A DNA stretch of 64,000 nucleotides from Conchiformibius sp. (lineage in GTDB: Bacteria; Pseudomonadota; Gammaproteobacteria; Burkholderiales; Neisseriaceae). Under the pieces are notes generated by a model that worked only from the letters and a program-made list of their open reading frames with translations, had not been told where the DNA came from and did no database searches. The stretch covers positions 23,205 through 87,204 of the forward strand of contig JASBYJ010000009.1 of assembly GCA_029984035.1 (NCBI GenBank), in the 5' to 3' direction. The translations under genes and the position numbers were made by a program. Shown piece after piece: positions 24,049-33,255 of this stretch (positions within the stretch are counted from its first letter, which is position 1; the number at the start of each line of letters is the position of its first letter).

Positions 24049-24948
24049 TTATGCCGCGGCGCATATTCCGAGTGCAAACAGCAAATTCACATGCATATGC
24101 AGTTTTACCGCATCGACTAATTCCCTGCCCGCCGCAACGGTGTCCTCCGCCGCAACGATACGGCGCAGATAGCGGGATATCCGCGGCAGCAACACCAGCC
24201 ACAGCAAAGAGGCCGGCTGGACGCAACCGTAAGCCAGATAACACGACAAACCCGCAATATTCAGCCCAATATGCAGTTTTTTGCTGCCTGAAAAGCCGAA
24301 ATGCCCTGCCAAAGTGCGTTTGCCTGCGGCGGCATCGCTGTTTAAATCGCGCATATTGTTGGTATGCAGCACGGCGGCGGCGAGCAGTCCGCAACCGTTG
24401 GCAGGCAGCAGAACGGCGGCGTTCAGGCTACCTGTGTGCAGATAATGGCTGCCTGAAACCGCCAGCAGGCCGAAAAACAACCACACGGCGGCTTCTCCCC
24501 AGCCGTAGTAGCCGTAGCCTTTGGGAAAGCCGAGCGTATAGGACACGGCGGCAAGGACGGACAGCGCGCCCAGCAACATAAACAGCAGCCGTACGGCGTT
24601 GTCCTGTATGCCCAGTTGCAACAGCGCCCAACCGCTGCATAGGGCGAACGCGATGGCGGCATACAGGCAGCGGCGGATTTGTTGCGGTTTCAGGCTGCCT
24701 GAAGCGGATACGCGCGCGGGTGCGGTGGCATCGCGGTACCGGTCGGCGCCCAGCAGGGTGTCGCCGTAGTCGTTAGCGATATTGGACACGATTTGCAGGG
24801 CGAGTGCTGTGGCGAGCGAAAGCGGCAATACCGTCGATTTCAGGCTGCCTGAAGCGTATGCGGCGGCGGTGCCCGCGAGTATGGCGCATACCGAGAGCGG
24901 CAGGGTGTGCGGGCGCAGCAGTTGCAGATAGGGGTTGCCGGACAGCAC
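24049..24948 (-). CDS. menA: 1,4-dihydroxy-2-naphthoate polyprenyltransferase (MenA-type UbiA family)
   Basis: This integral membrane prenyltransferase (299 residues, about eight helices) attaches a polyprenyl chain to a naphthoate ring in menaquinone synthesis. It starts at GTG 24948, just 2 bases after the polA stop, with TAAGG upstream. The first Asp-rich motif reads NIANDYGDTLLGADRYRD and the second NNMRDLNSDAAAGKRTLAGHFG. No other men genes are in the window. Neisseriae mainly use ubiquinone, so the actual substrate is an inference from similarity. Four stretches (ASGSLKS, ASGSLKP, TGSLNA, SGSKK) come from uptake sequences or near-copies. Confidence 0.85.
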   Translation of the reverse strand: MLSGNPYLQLLRPHTLPLSVCAILAGTAAAYASGSLKSTVLPLSLATALALQIVSNIANDYGDTLLGADRYRDATAPARVSASGSLKPQQIRRCLYAAIAFALCSGWALLQLGIQDNAVRLLFMLLGALSVLAAVSYTLGFPKGYGYYGWGEAAVWLFFGLLAVSGSHYLHTGSLNAAVLLPANGCGLLAAAVLHTNNMRDLNSDAAAGKRTLAGHFGFSGSKKLHIGLNIAGLSCYLAYGCVQPASLLWLVLLPRISRYLRRIVAAEDTVAAGRELVDAVKLHMHVNLLFALGICAAA

Positions 24949-24949
24949 C

Positions 24950-27721
24950 TTAATGCGCCCCCTCCCAGTCGCGGCCGATGCCTACTTCCGCCAAAAGCGG
25001 CACGTTCAACACGTCTTCCCCCACTTGCGCCATGATTTCGGGCAGTCGGGCGCGGACGGTCTCGGTTTCGTGCTCGGGCACTTCCAATACCAATTCGTCA
25101 TGCACCTGCATAATCAAACGGCTTTTCAGGCTGCCTGAAAGCAAATCATCGCGCACGGCAATCATCGCGCGTTTGATTAAATCGGAAGCGGTGCCCTGCA
25201 TCGGCGCATTGATGGCGGCGCGTTCGGCGGCAGCGCGGATATTGCCGTTGCCGGAGCGGATGTCGGGCAGATACAGGCGGCGGCCGAACAGAGTTTCCAC
25301 ATAGCCTTGCGCGGCGGCCAGCTCTTTGGTGCGCTGCATATAGTCCGCCACACCGGGATAGCGGGCGAAATAACGCTGGATAAACATTTTCGCCGATACC
25401 GCATCGATGCCCAACGATTTGGCCAAACCGTATTCGCCCATGCCGTAAATCAAACCGAAATTGATGGTTTTGGCATAGCGGCGCTGTTCGGAGCTGACGG
25501 CTTCAGGCGGAATGCCGAACACTTCGGCGGCGGTGCGGCGGTGTACGTCTTCGCCGTTGCGGAAGGCTTCGCTCAAAGTTTTGTCGCCGCTCAAATGCGC
25601 CATAATCCGCAGCTCGATTTGCGAATAGTCGGCGGAAACCATACGGCTGCCTGAAGGCGCGGTGAATGCGCAACGGATTTTTCTGCCTTCGGCGGTGCGG
25701 ATGGGAATGTTTTGCAGATTGGGATTGCTGCTGGCCAAACGTCCCGTAATGGCTACGGCTTGGGCATAGGTGGTGTGTACGCGCCCTGTGGCGGGATTCA
25801 CCATTTCAGGCAGCTTGTCGGTATAAGTGGATTTGAGTTTGGACAGGCTGCGGTTTTGCAGAATAATTTTCGGCAGCGGATAATCGGCGGCGAGTTGCTC
25901 CAAAACCGCTTCATTGGTCGATACGCCGCCCGAAGCCGTTTTTTTCAAACCTTTGGTCGGAATCCCCATCTTGCCGAACAGGATTTCCTGCAGCTGTTTG
26001 GGAGAGTTGAGATTAAACGGCTGCCCTGCCAAATCATAGGCTTGCTGTTCCAAATCAATCAGCTGCCTGCCCAGCTCCAAGCTTTGCCGCGACAGTTCGG
26101 CGGTATCGATGTGTACGCCGCAACGCTCCATTTCAAACAGCACTTGTGCAACGGGCAGCTCCATCTGTTCGTACATATCGCGCTGGCGTCCGTCCATTTG
26201 TGCTTTCAGATGGGTTTCAATCCGCAGGGCGAAATCGGCATCTTGGCAGGCATATTCGGCTGCCTGAACCAGTGGCACATCGGCAAACGAAATCTGTTTC
26301 GCTCCTTTGCCGCACAGTGCTTCGTATTGAATGGTGGACAAACCCAGCCAGCGTTCCGCCAATTCGTCCAAGCCGTGCCCTTTGTGGCTTTCCACGATAT
26401 AGGAAGCCAGCATGGCATCGCCCGCAATGCCTTGCAGACGGATGTTGTGGTTGGCGAAAACGTGTTGGTCGTATTTCAGGTTTTGCCCGATTTTTTTCAG
26501 GTTCGGGTTTTCCAAATGGCTTTTCAGGCAGCCTGAAACGGTTTCCCAATCCAACTGCTCCGCAAATGTGTGCCCAACGGGAATGTACGCGGCATCGCCT
26601 GCGGCAAACGCGATGCTGATGCCGACCAAGCGTGCCGACATCGCGTCCAGAGAAGTGGTTTCGGTATCCAGTCCGACGGTTTCGGCTTCAGACAGCCTGC
26701 GGCATAAAGCATCCAATTGTTCTCGGGTGGTAACGGTTTGGTAGCGGAGGCTTTCGGGTTGTTGCGCCAATACGGGCTGTATTTCTTCAGCAGCCGAAGC
26801 GGCGCGTTCGCCGATATCGGCCGCCGGAAAAAGTTCGGCCGTTGCGCCGCTGTTCATCTGGTTTTCCGCTTCTTTGAGCCAAGTTTTAAAACCCAATTCG
26901 CGAAAATGTACCGCCAATTGCGGCCAATCGGGCGTATTCCGCCGCAGGCTGCCGATGCCTTCGGGCAGCTCGTGATACAAATCCACGTCGGTTTTAATCG
27001 TTACCAATTCGTAAGACAGCGGCAGTTGCGGCAGCGCGGCGCGGAGATTCTCGCCGATTTTCCCTTTAAACTCGCCGGCTCTTTCCATGATGTTGGCTAA
27101 GGAACCGTATTCGGCCAGCCATTTGGCAGCGGTTTTTTCGCCGCATTTTTCCACGCCGGGCACGTTGTCCACTTTGTCGCCCATCAGTGCGAGAAAATCT
27201 CGGATTTGTTCGGGGCGTACGCCGAATTTTGCCGCCACGCCTTCGCTGTCGAGCGTTTCGTTTTTCATGGTGTTCACCAGTGTGATTTGGCTGTTGACCA
27301 GCTGCGCCATATCCTTGTCGCCTGTGGAAATCACCACGTTCATGCCTTGTTCTGCCGCCTGAACCGCCAAAGTGCCGATAACGTCGTCGGCCTCCACGTT
27401 GTCCACTTTCAATACTTTCCAGCCCATCAGTCCGACCAATTCGGGCAGCATGTCCGCCTGCGGGCGCAAATCGTCCGGCATCGGCGGGCGCGTGGCTTTG
27501 TAGTTGGGATAGAGTGTGTGGCGGAAGTTTTTGCCTTTGGCGTCAAACACGCAGGCGCAGTAATCGTGCGGCTGTTCGGCCCGCAGCCGCCGCAACATAT
27601 TCAATACGCCGTACACCGCATTGGTGGGCGTGCCGTCGGGTGCCGACAGGTGGGTCATCGCGTAAAACGCGCGGTAGAGATAGGACGAACCGTCCACCAA
27701 CAGCAAAGTTTGCTTACTCAT
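24950..27721 (-). CDS. polA: DNA polymerase I
   Basis: PolA removes RNA primers and fills gaps. The 923-residue chain has the 5'-3' nuclease domain (about 1-290; LLVDGSSYLYRAFYA, DAKGKNFRHTLYPNYKATRPPMPDDL), a proofreading domain that keeps the DxE motif (VGLDTETTSLDAM, about 345), and the polymerase domain with motif A SADYSQIELR, motif B RRYAKTINFGLIYG and motif C VHDELVLEVP. All three activities should be intact. menA follows 2 bases later and is probably co-transcribed. Uptake sequences give SGCLKSHL and SGSLKSRL. Confidence 0.98.
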   Translation of the reverse strand: MSKQTLLLVDGSSYLYRAFYAMTHLSAPDGTPTNAVYGVLNMLRRLRAEQPHDYCACVFDAKGKNFRHTLYPNYKATRPPMPDDLRPQADMLPELVGLMGWKVLKVDNVEADDVIGTLAVQAAEQGMNVVISTGDKDMAQLVNSQITLVNTMKNETLDSEGVAAKFGVRPEQIRDFLALMGDKVDNVPGVEKCGEKTAAKWLAEYGSLANIMERAGEFKGKIGENLRAALPQLPLSYELVTIKTDVDLYHELPEGIGSLRRNTPDWPQLAVHFRELGFKTWLKEAENQMNSGATAELFPAADIGERAASAAEEIQPVLAQQPESLRYQTVTTREQLDALCRRLSEAETVGLDTETTSLDAMSARLVGISIAFAAGDAAYIPVGHTFAEQLDWETVSGCLKSHLENPNLKKIGQNLKYDQHVFANHNIRLQGIAGDAMLASYIVESHKGHGLDELAERWLGLSTIQYEALCGKGAKQISFADVPLVQAAEYACQDADFALRIETHLKAQMDGRQRDMYEQMELPVAQVLFEMERCGVHIDTAELSRQSLELGRQLIDLEQQAYDLAGQPFNLNSPKQLQEILFGKMGIPTKGLKKTASGGVSTNEAVLEQLAADYPLPKIILQNRSLSKLKSTYTDKLPEMVNPATGRVHTTYAQAVAITGRLASSNPNLQNIPIRTAEGRKIRCAFTAPSGSRMVSADYSQIELRIMAHLSGDKTLSEAFRNGEDVHRRTAAEVFGIPPEAVSSEQRRYAKTINFGLIYGMGEYGLAKSLGIDAVSAKMFIQRYFARYPGVADYMQRTKELAAAQGYVETLFGRRLYLPDIRSGNGNIRAAAERAAINAPMQGTASDLIKRAMIAVRDDLLSGSLKSRLIMQVHDELVLEVPEHETETVRARLPEIMAQVGEDVLNVPLLAEVGIGRDWEGAH

Positions 27722-27850
27722 TCTTCAGGCTGCCTGAAACAGTGGAAAACGGGGCGATTATACGCAAAAAAACCGCCCCTGCTCGGCGGATGCGGATTAA
27801 GGTTCAAACTGTTATAATTTCACTCTCGACTTTCCGCTCCCGTTTTTGCC

Positions 27851-28825
27851 ATGCTGCGTCAAATTCCCTATTTCCAAACCCATTTGGCTGACGATTTGTC
27901 CCGTGTCGATGCCGTTATCCGCCGTGCCGTAGAGTCTGATGTCGCCCTGATTTCTCAAATCGGCAGTTATATCGTCAGCGCGGGCGGCAAGCGTTTGCGC
28001 CCCATTATCACGATTTTGGCCGGCAAAACTTTGGGCTGCGACCGCGACCAACTCTATTCCCTTGCCGCCATGGTGGAATTTATCCACACATCTACGCTGT
28101 TGCATGACGATGTAGTCGATGAAAGCGAGTTGCGGCGCGGCAAAAAAACCGCCAACAATCTTTTCGGCAACGCCGCCGCCGTATTGGTGGGCGATTTTCT
28201 CTATACGCGGGCGTTTCAGCTGATGGTCGGTTCGGGCAGCCTGAAAATTCTGGAGGTTATGGCCGACGCCACCAACATCATCGCCGAAGGCGAAGTAATG
28301 CAGCTGATGAACATCGGCAATACCGACATCAGCGAAAGCGAATATCTGCAAGTTATCCAATACAAAACCGCCAAACTGTTTGAAGCGGCGGCGCAAGTCG
28401 GTGCAATATTGGCAGGTGCGACGCCCGAGCAGGAACAGGCCTTGAAAGATTACGGCATGTATGTCGGCACGGCGTTCCAAATTATTGACGATGTGTTGGA
28501 TTATTCGGGCAGCCCCGAACAAATCGGCAAAAACGTCGGCGACGATTTGGCCGAAGGCAAGCCTACGCTGCCGCTGATTTACCTGATGCGCCGAGGTTCG
28601 CCGCAAGCCGCCGCCGATGTGGAAGCCGCACTGAAACACGCCGACCGCAGTTATTTCGAAACCATCCACCGCCATGTTACGGAATCCGATGCGCTTCAAT
28701 ATTGCGCCGCCCAAGCGCAGGCCGCCATCGACAATGCCGTTGCCTGTTTGGACAGGCTGCCTGAAAACGAAGCAGGCCGCGCCTTGCGCGATTTGGCGGT
28801 ATTGTCCGCCGCACGTATGTCCTGA
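27851..28825 (+). CDS. ispB: Octaprenyl diphosphate synthase (IspB)
   Basis: IspB is a trans-prenyl synthase that elongates FPP with IPP to give the side chain of ubiquinone. The first Asp-rich motif is LLHDDVVDES (Asp86, Asp87, Asp90) and the second IIDDVLDYSG (about 213). GGKRLRP at 45-51 and the GKNVGDDLAEGKPTLPLIY segment are typical. The length of 324 is normal. Uptake sequences are translated as GSGSLKI and DRLPENE. It uses IPP from the IspH pathway and supplies quinone prenylation. Confidence 0.95.
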   Translation: MLRQIPYFQTHLADDLSRVDAVIRRAVESDVALISQIGSYIVSAGGKRLRPIITILAGKTLGCDRDQLYSLAAMVEFIHTSTLLHDDVVDESELRRGKKTANNLFGNAAAVLVGDFLYTRAFQLMVGSGSLKILEVMADATNIIAEGEVMQLMNIGNTDISESEYLQVIQYKTAKLFEAAAQVGAILAGATPEQEQALKDYGMYVGTAFQIIDDVLDYSGSPEQIGKNVGDDLAEGKPTLPLIYLMRRGSPQAAADVEAALKHADRSYFETIHRHVTESDALQYCAAQAQAAIDNAVACLDRLPENEAGRALRDLAVLSAARMS

Positions 28826-28871
28826 GCCTTTCAGGCAGCCTGAATATCGGGCAGCCTGAATGCACGATATG

Positions 28872-28917
28872 AAAACAACCCGTTTTGCGCCAGTTTCCGC
28901 AAGACGGGTTGTTTTTT
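28872..28917. terminator. Bidirectional terminator between ispB and prmC
   Basis: AAAACAACCCGTTTTGCG pairs with CGCAAGACGGGTTGTTTT (one mismatch), with A-rich and T-rich flanks. The genes converge, and two uptake sequences precede it at about 28830-28860. Confidence 0.85.
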
Positions 28918-29019
28918 GCCGGTTGGCCGGAAGATGATTTCGGCGGAGTTAAAACGGCCGTCCGCTGCGGAGATTTTCGGCAGAACGGCCGGCTATTGTC
29001 TCTGTTAGGTTTCTGTTGT

Positions 29020-29859
29020 CTAAATCGCGCGGCATCCAAGCGTTACCCTATCCAAGCCTGCCAAATCGGTCAGCGTTTCCACTTTGCCGAAACCTGCCTG
29101 CCGCATCAGCCTGCGCACTGCCGGGCCTTGCTCGTAACCGTGTTCCAACAGCAGCCAGCCGCCGTGTTTCAACAAGTCGGGCGCTTGGGCGGTGAGCGTG
29201 CGGATGTGCTGCAAACCGTCACTGAAGTCGGTTAATGCCTGCGGCGGCTCGAAGCGTAAATCCCCTTGTTGCAGATGTTTGTCGCCGGAGGCGATATAGG
29301 GCGGATTGGAAACCAATACGTCAAAACGGTTTTCAGGCAGCCTGAAATCTTTGCGGCCGCCAAATACGGCATCAAACCAAGAGCCTTCCCCCCAAATAAT
29401 CTCAGCCCCCAAATTGGCCGCATTATGTCGGGCAACCGCCAATGCCGCCGCGGAGATGTCCGAAGCATACACTTCGGCATCGGGGCGTTCCAATTTGGCG
29501 GAAACCGCCACAATGCCGCTGCCGGTTCCCAAATCCCACAAACGTCCGTTTTCAGGCAGCCTGAACAATGCGGCTTCCAAAAGATGTTCGGTTTCGGGGC
29601 GCGGAATCAATACGTCGGGGCTGACGGAAAACGCTCTGCCGTAAAAATCGCGTTGCCCGAGAAGGTAGGCTATCGGTTCGCCTTCCGAACGGCGGCGGCA
29701 CAATTCCTGCAAGGCGGTGATTTCGGCTTCGCGGAGCAGGCGGTCGTCATGGGCAATCAGGGCGCTGTGCGACAAACCGCTGACGTGCTGCAGCAACAGC
29801 CTTCCTTCCAAACGCGGCAGCGGACAACCGGCCAACCATTGTGCGATGGTGATACTCAT
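29020..29859 (-). CDS. prmC: Release factor glutamine methyltransferase PrmC
   Basis: PrmC methylates the Gln of the GGQ motif in release factors RF1 and RF2. The ATG at 29859 (MSITIAQWLAGCPLPRLEGRLLLQHV) fits the family; upstream codons do not. Seen: IPRPETEHLLEAAL, the SAM motif DLGTGSGIVAVS and the catalytic NPPY in SNPPYIASGDKHL (about 184-187). The length of 279 is normal. Uptake sequences are translated twice as FRLPEN. The prfA gene, often adjacent, is not here. Confidence 0.95.
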   Translation of the reverse strand: MSITIAQWLAGCPLPRLEGRLLLQHVSGLSHSALIAHDDRLLREAEITALQELCRRRSEGEPIAYLLGQRDFYGRAFSVSPDVLIPRPETEHLLEAALFRLPENGRLWDLGTGSGIVAVSAKLERPDAEVYASDISAAALAVARHNAANLGAEIIWGEGSWFDAVFGGRKDFRLPENRFDVLVSNPPYIASGDKHLQQGDLRFEPPQALTDFSDGLQHIRTLTAQAPDLLKHGGWLLLEHGYEQGPAVRRLMRQAGFGKVETLTDLAGLDRVTLGCRAI

Positions 29860-30003
29860 TCGGTGCAATATCCAAGCAAAAACAGTCGTCATCATAAAAA
29901 CAAAAACCGTCTGTATGCAAGGCACTTGGCTAGCAACATAGGCAGTTTGTGATAAAATCCAGCGTTATTACCGGTCTGCACGAGCAGCTATAAAGAGGAC
30001 GAC

Positions 30004-30993
30004 ATGAACATTACCATACTCGGTACAGGCGCATGGGGGACTGCATTGGGCATCCATTTCGCCCTGCACGGACACCAAGTCAATATGTGGTCGCATAACG
30101 CCGCCCATGCCGAAACCATACGGGAAGCCCGCGAAAACGAACGCTATCTGCCCGGTTTCAGGCTGCCTGAAAAGTTGAATGCGTTTAGCGACTTGGGCGA
30201 AGCTTTGCAAGGTTGCGGGTTGGTATTGGCGGTAACGCCCGTTGCCGGATTGCGTGCCAGTATCGAGCTGCTCAAGCAGCATAACGCGGGACATCTTCCC
30301 GTTCTCACGGCCTGCAAAGGTTTTGAATTGGATACGGGACTGCTGACTTTCCAAGTGGTCAAAGAAGTGCTGCCTGAAAACCAGACCATAGGCGTGCTTT
30401 CGGGTCCGAGTTTTGCGCAGGAATTGGCGCAACAGCTGCCGTGCGCCCTGTGCCTGGCTTCGGAAAACGCCGAATGGGCAGCCGGATTGGCGCGTGAGCT
30501 TAATACCGGCATCATGCGCGTGTATGCCAACGAAGACGTTGTCGGCGTATCGGTCGGCGGTGCCGTGAAAAACGTGATGGCGATTGCCACGGGTTTGTCG
30601 GACGGCTTGGGATACGGCTTGAATGCCCGTGCGGCCTTAGTTACGCGCGGATTGGCGGAAATCACCCGTTTGGCGGTTGCCATGGGTGCTCAGCAAAAAA
30701 CCATGATGGGTTTGGCAGGTATGGGCGATTTGATTCTGACCTGCACGGGTGCTTTGTCGCGCAACCGCAAAGTCGGACTCGGTTTGGCGGAAGGCAAAAC
30801 CCTGCATCAAGTTCTGAAGGAAATCGGACACGTTGCCGAAGGCATTCCCACTATAGAAGAAGTACACAATGCCGCCGCACGCCATCAAATCGATATGCCT
30901 ATAACCGATATGCTGTTCCAGCTCGTGCGCAACGAATTGGCGGCAAGCGATGTGATGGAACGCCTGATGCAGCGCGAACCCAAAAGCGAATAA
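30004..30993 (+). CDS. gpsA: Glycerol-3-phosphate dehydrogenase [NAD(P)+] GpsA
   Basis: GpsA reduces dihydroxyacetone phosphate to sn-glycerol-3-phosphate, the phospholipid backbone. The Rossmann motif ILGTGAWGTALGIHFA opens the protein. GPSFAQELAQQLPCALCLAS, VGVSVGGAVKNVMAIATGLSDGLGYGLNARAALVTRGLAEI and GLAGMGDLILTCTG are family signatures. The length of 329 is normal and GAGGA precedes the ATG. It is followed by the coiled-coil gene after 41 bases that include an uptake-like sequence, and the group may form one operon through zapA and 6S RNA. Confidence 0.97.
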   Translation: MNITILGTGAWGTALGIHFALHGHQVNMWSHNAAHAETIREARENERYLPGFRLPEKLNAFSDLGEALQGCGLVLAVTPVAGLRASIELLKQHNAGHLPVLTACKGFELDTGLLTFQVVKEVLPENQTIGVLSGPSFAQELAQQLPCALCLASENAEWAAGLARELNTGIMRVYANEDVVGVSVGGAVKNVMAIATGLSDGLGYGLNARAALVTRGLAEITRLAVAMGAQQKTMMGLAGMGDLILTCTGALSRNRKVGLGLAEGKTLHQVLKEIGHVAEGIPTIEEVHNAAARHQIDMPITDMLFQLVRNELAASDVMERLMQREPKSE

Positions 30994-31034
30994 GCCAAGC
31001 TGCCTGAAACCTTTCATACCCAGCCGAGAAAACC

Positions 31035-31967
31035 ATGAATACCGGACAAGCATTAGACCAATTGGAAGACCGCATAAGGCATCTGATTGCCGGACTTCAC
31101 CGCCTTCAACACGACAAACAGCAATTGAGCAAACAGTTGTTTGATACCCGTAATGCTTTCAAACAGCAACAGCAACTTTTGGAAGGGGAGCGCGAGCAAT
31201 ACAGGCAGGCACTCAAAAAAGCAGAAAAACAACACAATCCCGAAGCAGGCCGCCTTCAAGAGCAGCAAATCCAATTGCTGGAAAAAGAAAGGCAAAATTT
31301 GCGGGATCAAATCGTTTTGCTGCAAAACAACACCCAAAACAAAGAAAGCGGCTGGCAGGTCAAGCTGAACGAAGCGCAAACCCAGTGGGAACAGCAGAAA
31401 AAACAATACATTCAAGAAAACAATCATCTGCAAGAAAAGCTCAGCCTGCTTGAGCAGCAGATGAAGAGCGACAAAGAAACATTCGAGCAGCAGGAACAAT
31501 CCTTTGCCCTATATCGCAGCCAACAATCTGAAACAGAGCAGAAGTTTCAGGCAGCCTATCAGCTTGCGCAAACCAAACTTACCGAAACAGAAGAACAATT
31601 AAACGCAATCACCGGCAGCCTGAAAGACCTTCAAGAGCAAAATGTCCGCCTTACCCAAGAATTGGAACAGGCAAACGCCGATAATGCATCCCGTCAGGCC
31701 CGATTCGATGCCCAATTGACTGAACTTCAAGAGCAATTGCATCTCCAATCCGAACAATTGGCGCAGGAACACAACCGTGAACTTGCCCGCATGCAGCAGG
31801 CCCAGAGCATTGCAATGGAGCAACTTGAACAGGAGCGGAATGTTCTGTTGGAGCAAGTTCAAGTATTGGGCGATAAAAACAACCATTACCGCAACCTGTT
31901 GCAAAGCAGCGCCGACAGTATCAGAGAATTACTGGGCAGGCTGCCCGTTGAAGACGATACGGAATAA
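31035..31967 (+). CDS. Long coiled-coil protein upstream of zapA
   Basis: The 310 residues are nearly all coiled coil, very rich in Gln, Glu and Lys. The N-terminus (ALDQLEDRIRHLIAGLHRLQHDKQQLSKQLFD) resembles the short TIGR02449/ZapB-like coiled-coil proteins encoded before zapA in many proteobacteria, but here it is followed by about 250 further coiled-coil residues. By position it may be a cell-division scaffold; that is inference. The end GRLPVEDDTE is followed 11 bases later by zapA. Two uptake sequences are embedded (FQAAY, TGSLKD). Confidence 0.75.
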   Translation: MNTGQALDQLEDRIRHLIAGLHRLQHDKQQLSKQLFDTRNAFKQQQQLLEGEREQYRQALKKAEKQHNPEAGRLQEQQIQLLEKERQNLRDQIVLLQNNTQNKESGWQVKLNEAQTQWEQQKKQYIQENNHLQEKLSLLEQQMKSDKETFEQQEQSFALYRSQQSETEQKFQAAYQLAQTKLTETEEQLNAITGSLKDLQEQNVRLTQELEQANADNASRQARFDAQLTELQEQLHLQSEQLAQEHNRELARMQQAQSIAMEQLEQERNVLLEQVQVLGDKNNHYRNLLQSSADSIRELLGRLPVEDDTE

Positions 31968-31978
31968 AGGATGGTTTC

Positions 31979-32278
31979 ATGAATACCGAACAAATCAGTG
32001 TAGAAATTCTGAACCGCCGTTTTACCATCGGCACCCCCGAAAGCGAGCGGCAAACTTTGTTAAAAGCCGTTGATTTGCTGAATCAGAAAATTCGTGCCAT
32101 ACAGAGTGCGGGCCGTAATATGGAAACGGAAAAAGTGATTATCATGGCAGCGCTCAATCTCACCCATGACCTATTGAGAAATAATCAGGACAATAAAAAA
32201 CCGTTGTCAAACGAGGCCGACAGCCGTAGAATAATGAGCATAATTGAGTTGTGCGAAAACGCATTGAAAACCAATTAA
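31979..32278 (+). CDS. zapA: Cell division protein ZapA
   Basis: ZapA bundles FtsZ protofilaments. The 99-residue protein has the family start SVEILNRRFTIGTPESERQTLLKAVDLLNQKIRAI and the helical tail EKVIIMAALNLTHDLLR. It lies directly upstream of the 6S RNA gene, an arrangement conserved in many beta- and gammaproteobacteria, which supports both calls. Confidence 0.93.
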   Translation: MNTEQISVEILNRRFTIGTPESERQTLLKAVDLLNQKIRAIQSAGRNMETEKVIIMAALNLTHDLLRNNQDNKKPLSNEADSRRIMSIIELCENALKTN

Positions 32279-32286
32279 ATACAGTC

Positions 32287-32474
32287 TAAATATCCCTGCA
32301 GTGTCCGCGAAGGCATATATTTCCTTGAACCAATAAAGTTTGCTTCGGCTGTCGGGAGCGTGGCGGGAGCGAGCACTCCCTATCGAGGAATGCACCCGAA
32401 GCCACCCGAGACGGCCACCTTGTTTACAAGGTTCAAGCGGACTCAGCCCAAACGGCATTTGCGGGGATTCCATC
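32287..32474 (+). ncRNA. ssrS: 6S RNA (SsrS)
   Basis: 6S RNA mimics an open promoter and sequesters sigma-70 RNA polymerase in stationary phase. The segment has the expected length of about 190 bases and complementary ends (AATATCCCTGCA near 32287 and TGCGGGGATT near 32461). Internal marks are TTCCTTGAACC, the TTACAAGGTTCAAG segment and GCACTCCC, matching the general 6S pattern of a long hairpin with a central bubble. It sits right after zapA and before a terminator. Exact ends are approximate. Confidence 0.85.
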
Positions 32475-32475
32475 T

Positions 32476-32503
32476 AACCACCCGGTTATATCGGGTGGTT
32501 TCG
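32476..32503 (+). terminator. Terminator of 6S RNA
   Basis: AACCACCCG and CGGGTGGTT form a 9-bp stem followed by TCGTTTTC. It ends the zapA-ssrS transcript. Confidence 0.85.
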
Positions 32504-32747
32504 TTTTCAGTCGCCTAACGCAAATACGCATTTTAGTATTTTAAGTTCTATAAGGCATTAATAATCAATTAGATGGTAGATGGAAGGTTATTAACGTTTC
32601 TTTGGCAGCAAAGATAATTTCTTCCCTTTGTTTATATTCTCATGGCGGCAGGCAGCCTGAAAAAATGTAACCACCTTAGTGCATGGCTGGATTCAATACC
32701 GGAGTAATTATTATAAAAACATGCTGCAAATTGGGATATGTGCGAAA

Positions 32748-32776
32748 TTGACACGATAAAAAAAAGAAAATAAAAT
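32748..32776 (+). promoter_or_regulatory. Strong sigma-70 promoter of rplM-rpsI
   Basis: TTGACA (32748-32753), a 17-base spacer and TAAAAT (32771-32776) give a near-consensus promoter with an A-rich spacer. Transcription would start near 32783, leaving a leader of about 35 bases before rplM. This rules out the upstream in-frame start at 32779. The stretch 32504-32747 holds one uptake sequence and nothing else recognisable. Confidence 0.85.
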
Positions 32777-32817
32777 AGATGGTTTCCTATTATCTAGATT
32801 TTTTATTGGATTATCTT

Positions 32818-33246
32818 ATGAAAACCTTCTCTGCAAAACCGCATGAGGTGCAGCGCGAATGGTTTGTCGTAGACGCCGAGGGCAAAGTGCTCGGCCGTTT
32901 GGCAGCCGAAATCGCCCGCCGTCTGCGTGGCAAACACAAGCCTGAATATACTCCGCACGTTGATACCGGTGATTACATTATTGTTATCAATGCCGATAAA
33001 TTGCGTGTAACAGGTAATAAAAACGAAGACAAAAAATATTTCCGTCATTCAGGTTTCCCCGGCGGTATTTACGAGCGTACCTTCCGTGAAATGCAAGACC
33101 AATTCCCGGGCCGTGCATTGGAGAAAGCTGTGAAAGGCATGTTGCCCAAAGGCCCTTTGGGTTATGCCATGATTAAAAAACTGAAAGTGTATGCCGGTGC
33201 CGAACACCAGCACGCAGCACAACAGCCTAAAGTTTTGGAAATCTAA
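32818..33246 (+). CDS. rplM: 50S ribosomal protein L13
   Basis: The 142-residue protein MKTFSAKPHEVQREWFVVDAEGKVLGRLAAEIARRLRGKHKPEYTPHVDTGDYIIVINA is L13 throughout, including the GGIYERTFREM and GMLPKGPLGYAMIKKLKVYAG segments. L13 assembles early into the 50S subunit. The start at MKTF is set by family comparison and by the promoter position. rpsI follows after 9 bases. The very AT-rich leader could host autoregulation as in E. coli, but I see no clear structure. Confidence 0.98.
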   Translation: MKTFSAKPHEVQREWFVVDAEGKVLGRLAAEIARRLRGKHKPEYTPHVDTGDYIIVINADKLRVTGNKNEDKKYFRHSGFPGGIYERTFREMQDQFPGRALEKAVKGMLPKGPLGYAMIKKLKVYAGAEHQHAAQQPKVLEI

Positions 33247-33255
33247 GGACGCGAT

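Noticed and set aside
32779..32817. Longer rplM with 13 extra residues
   Set aside because: The promoter at 32748-32776 would start the transcript at about 32783, after the upstream ATG, and L13 proteins begin MKTF.
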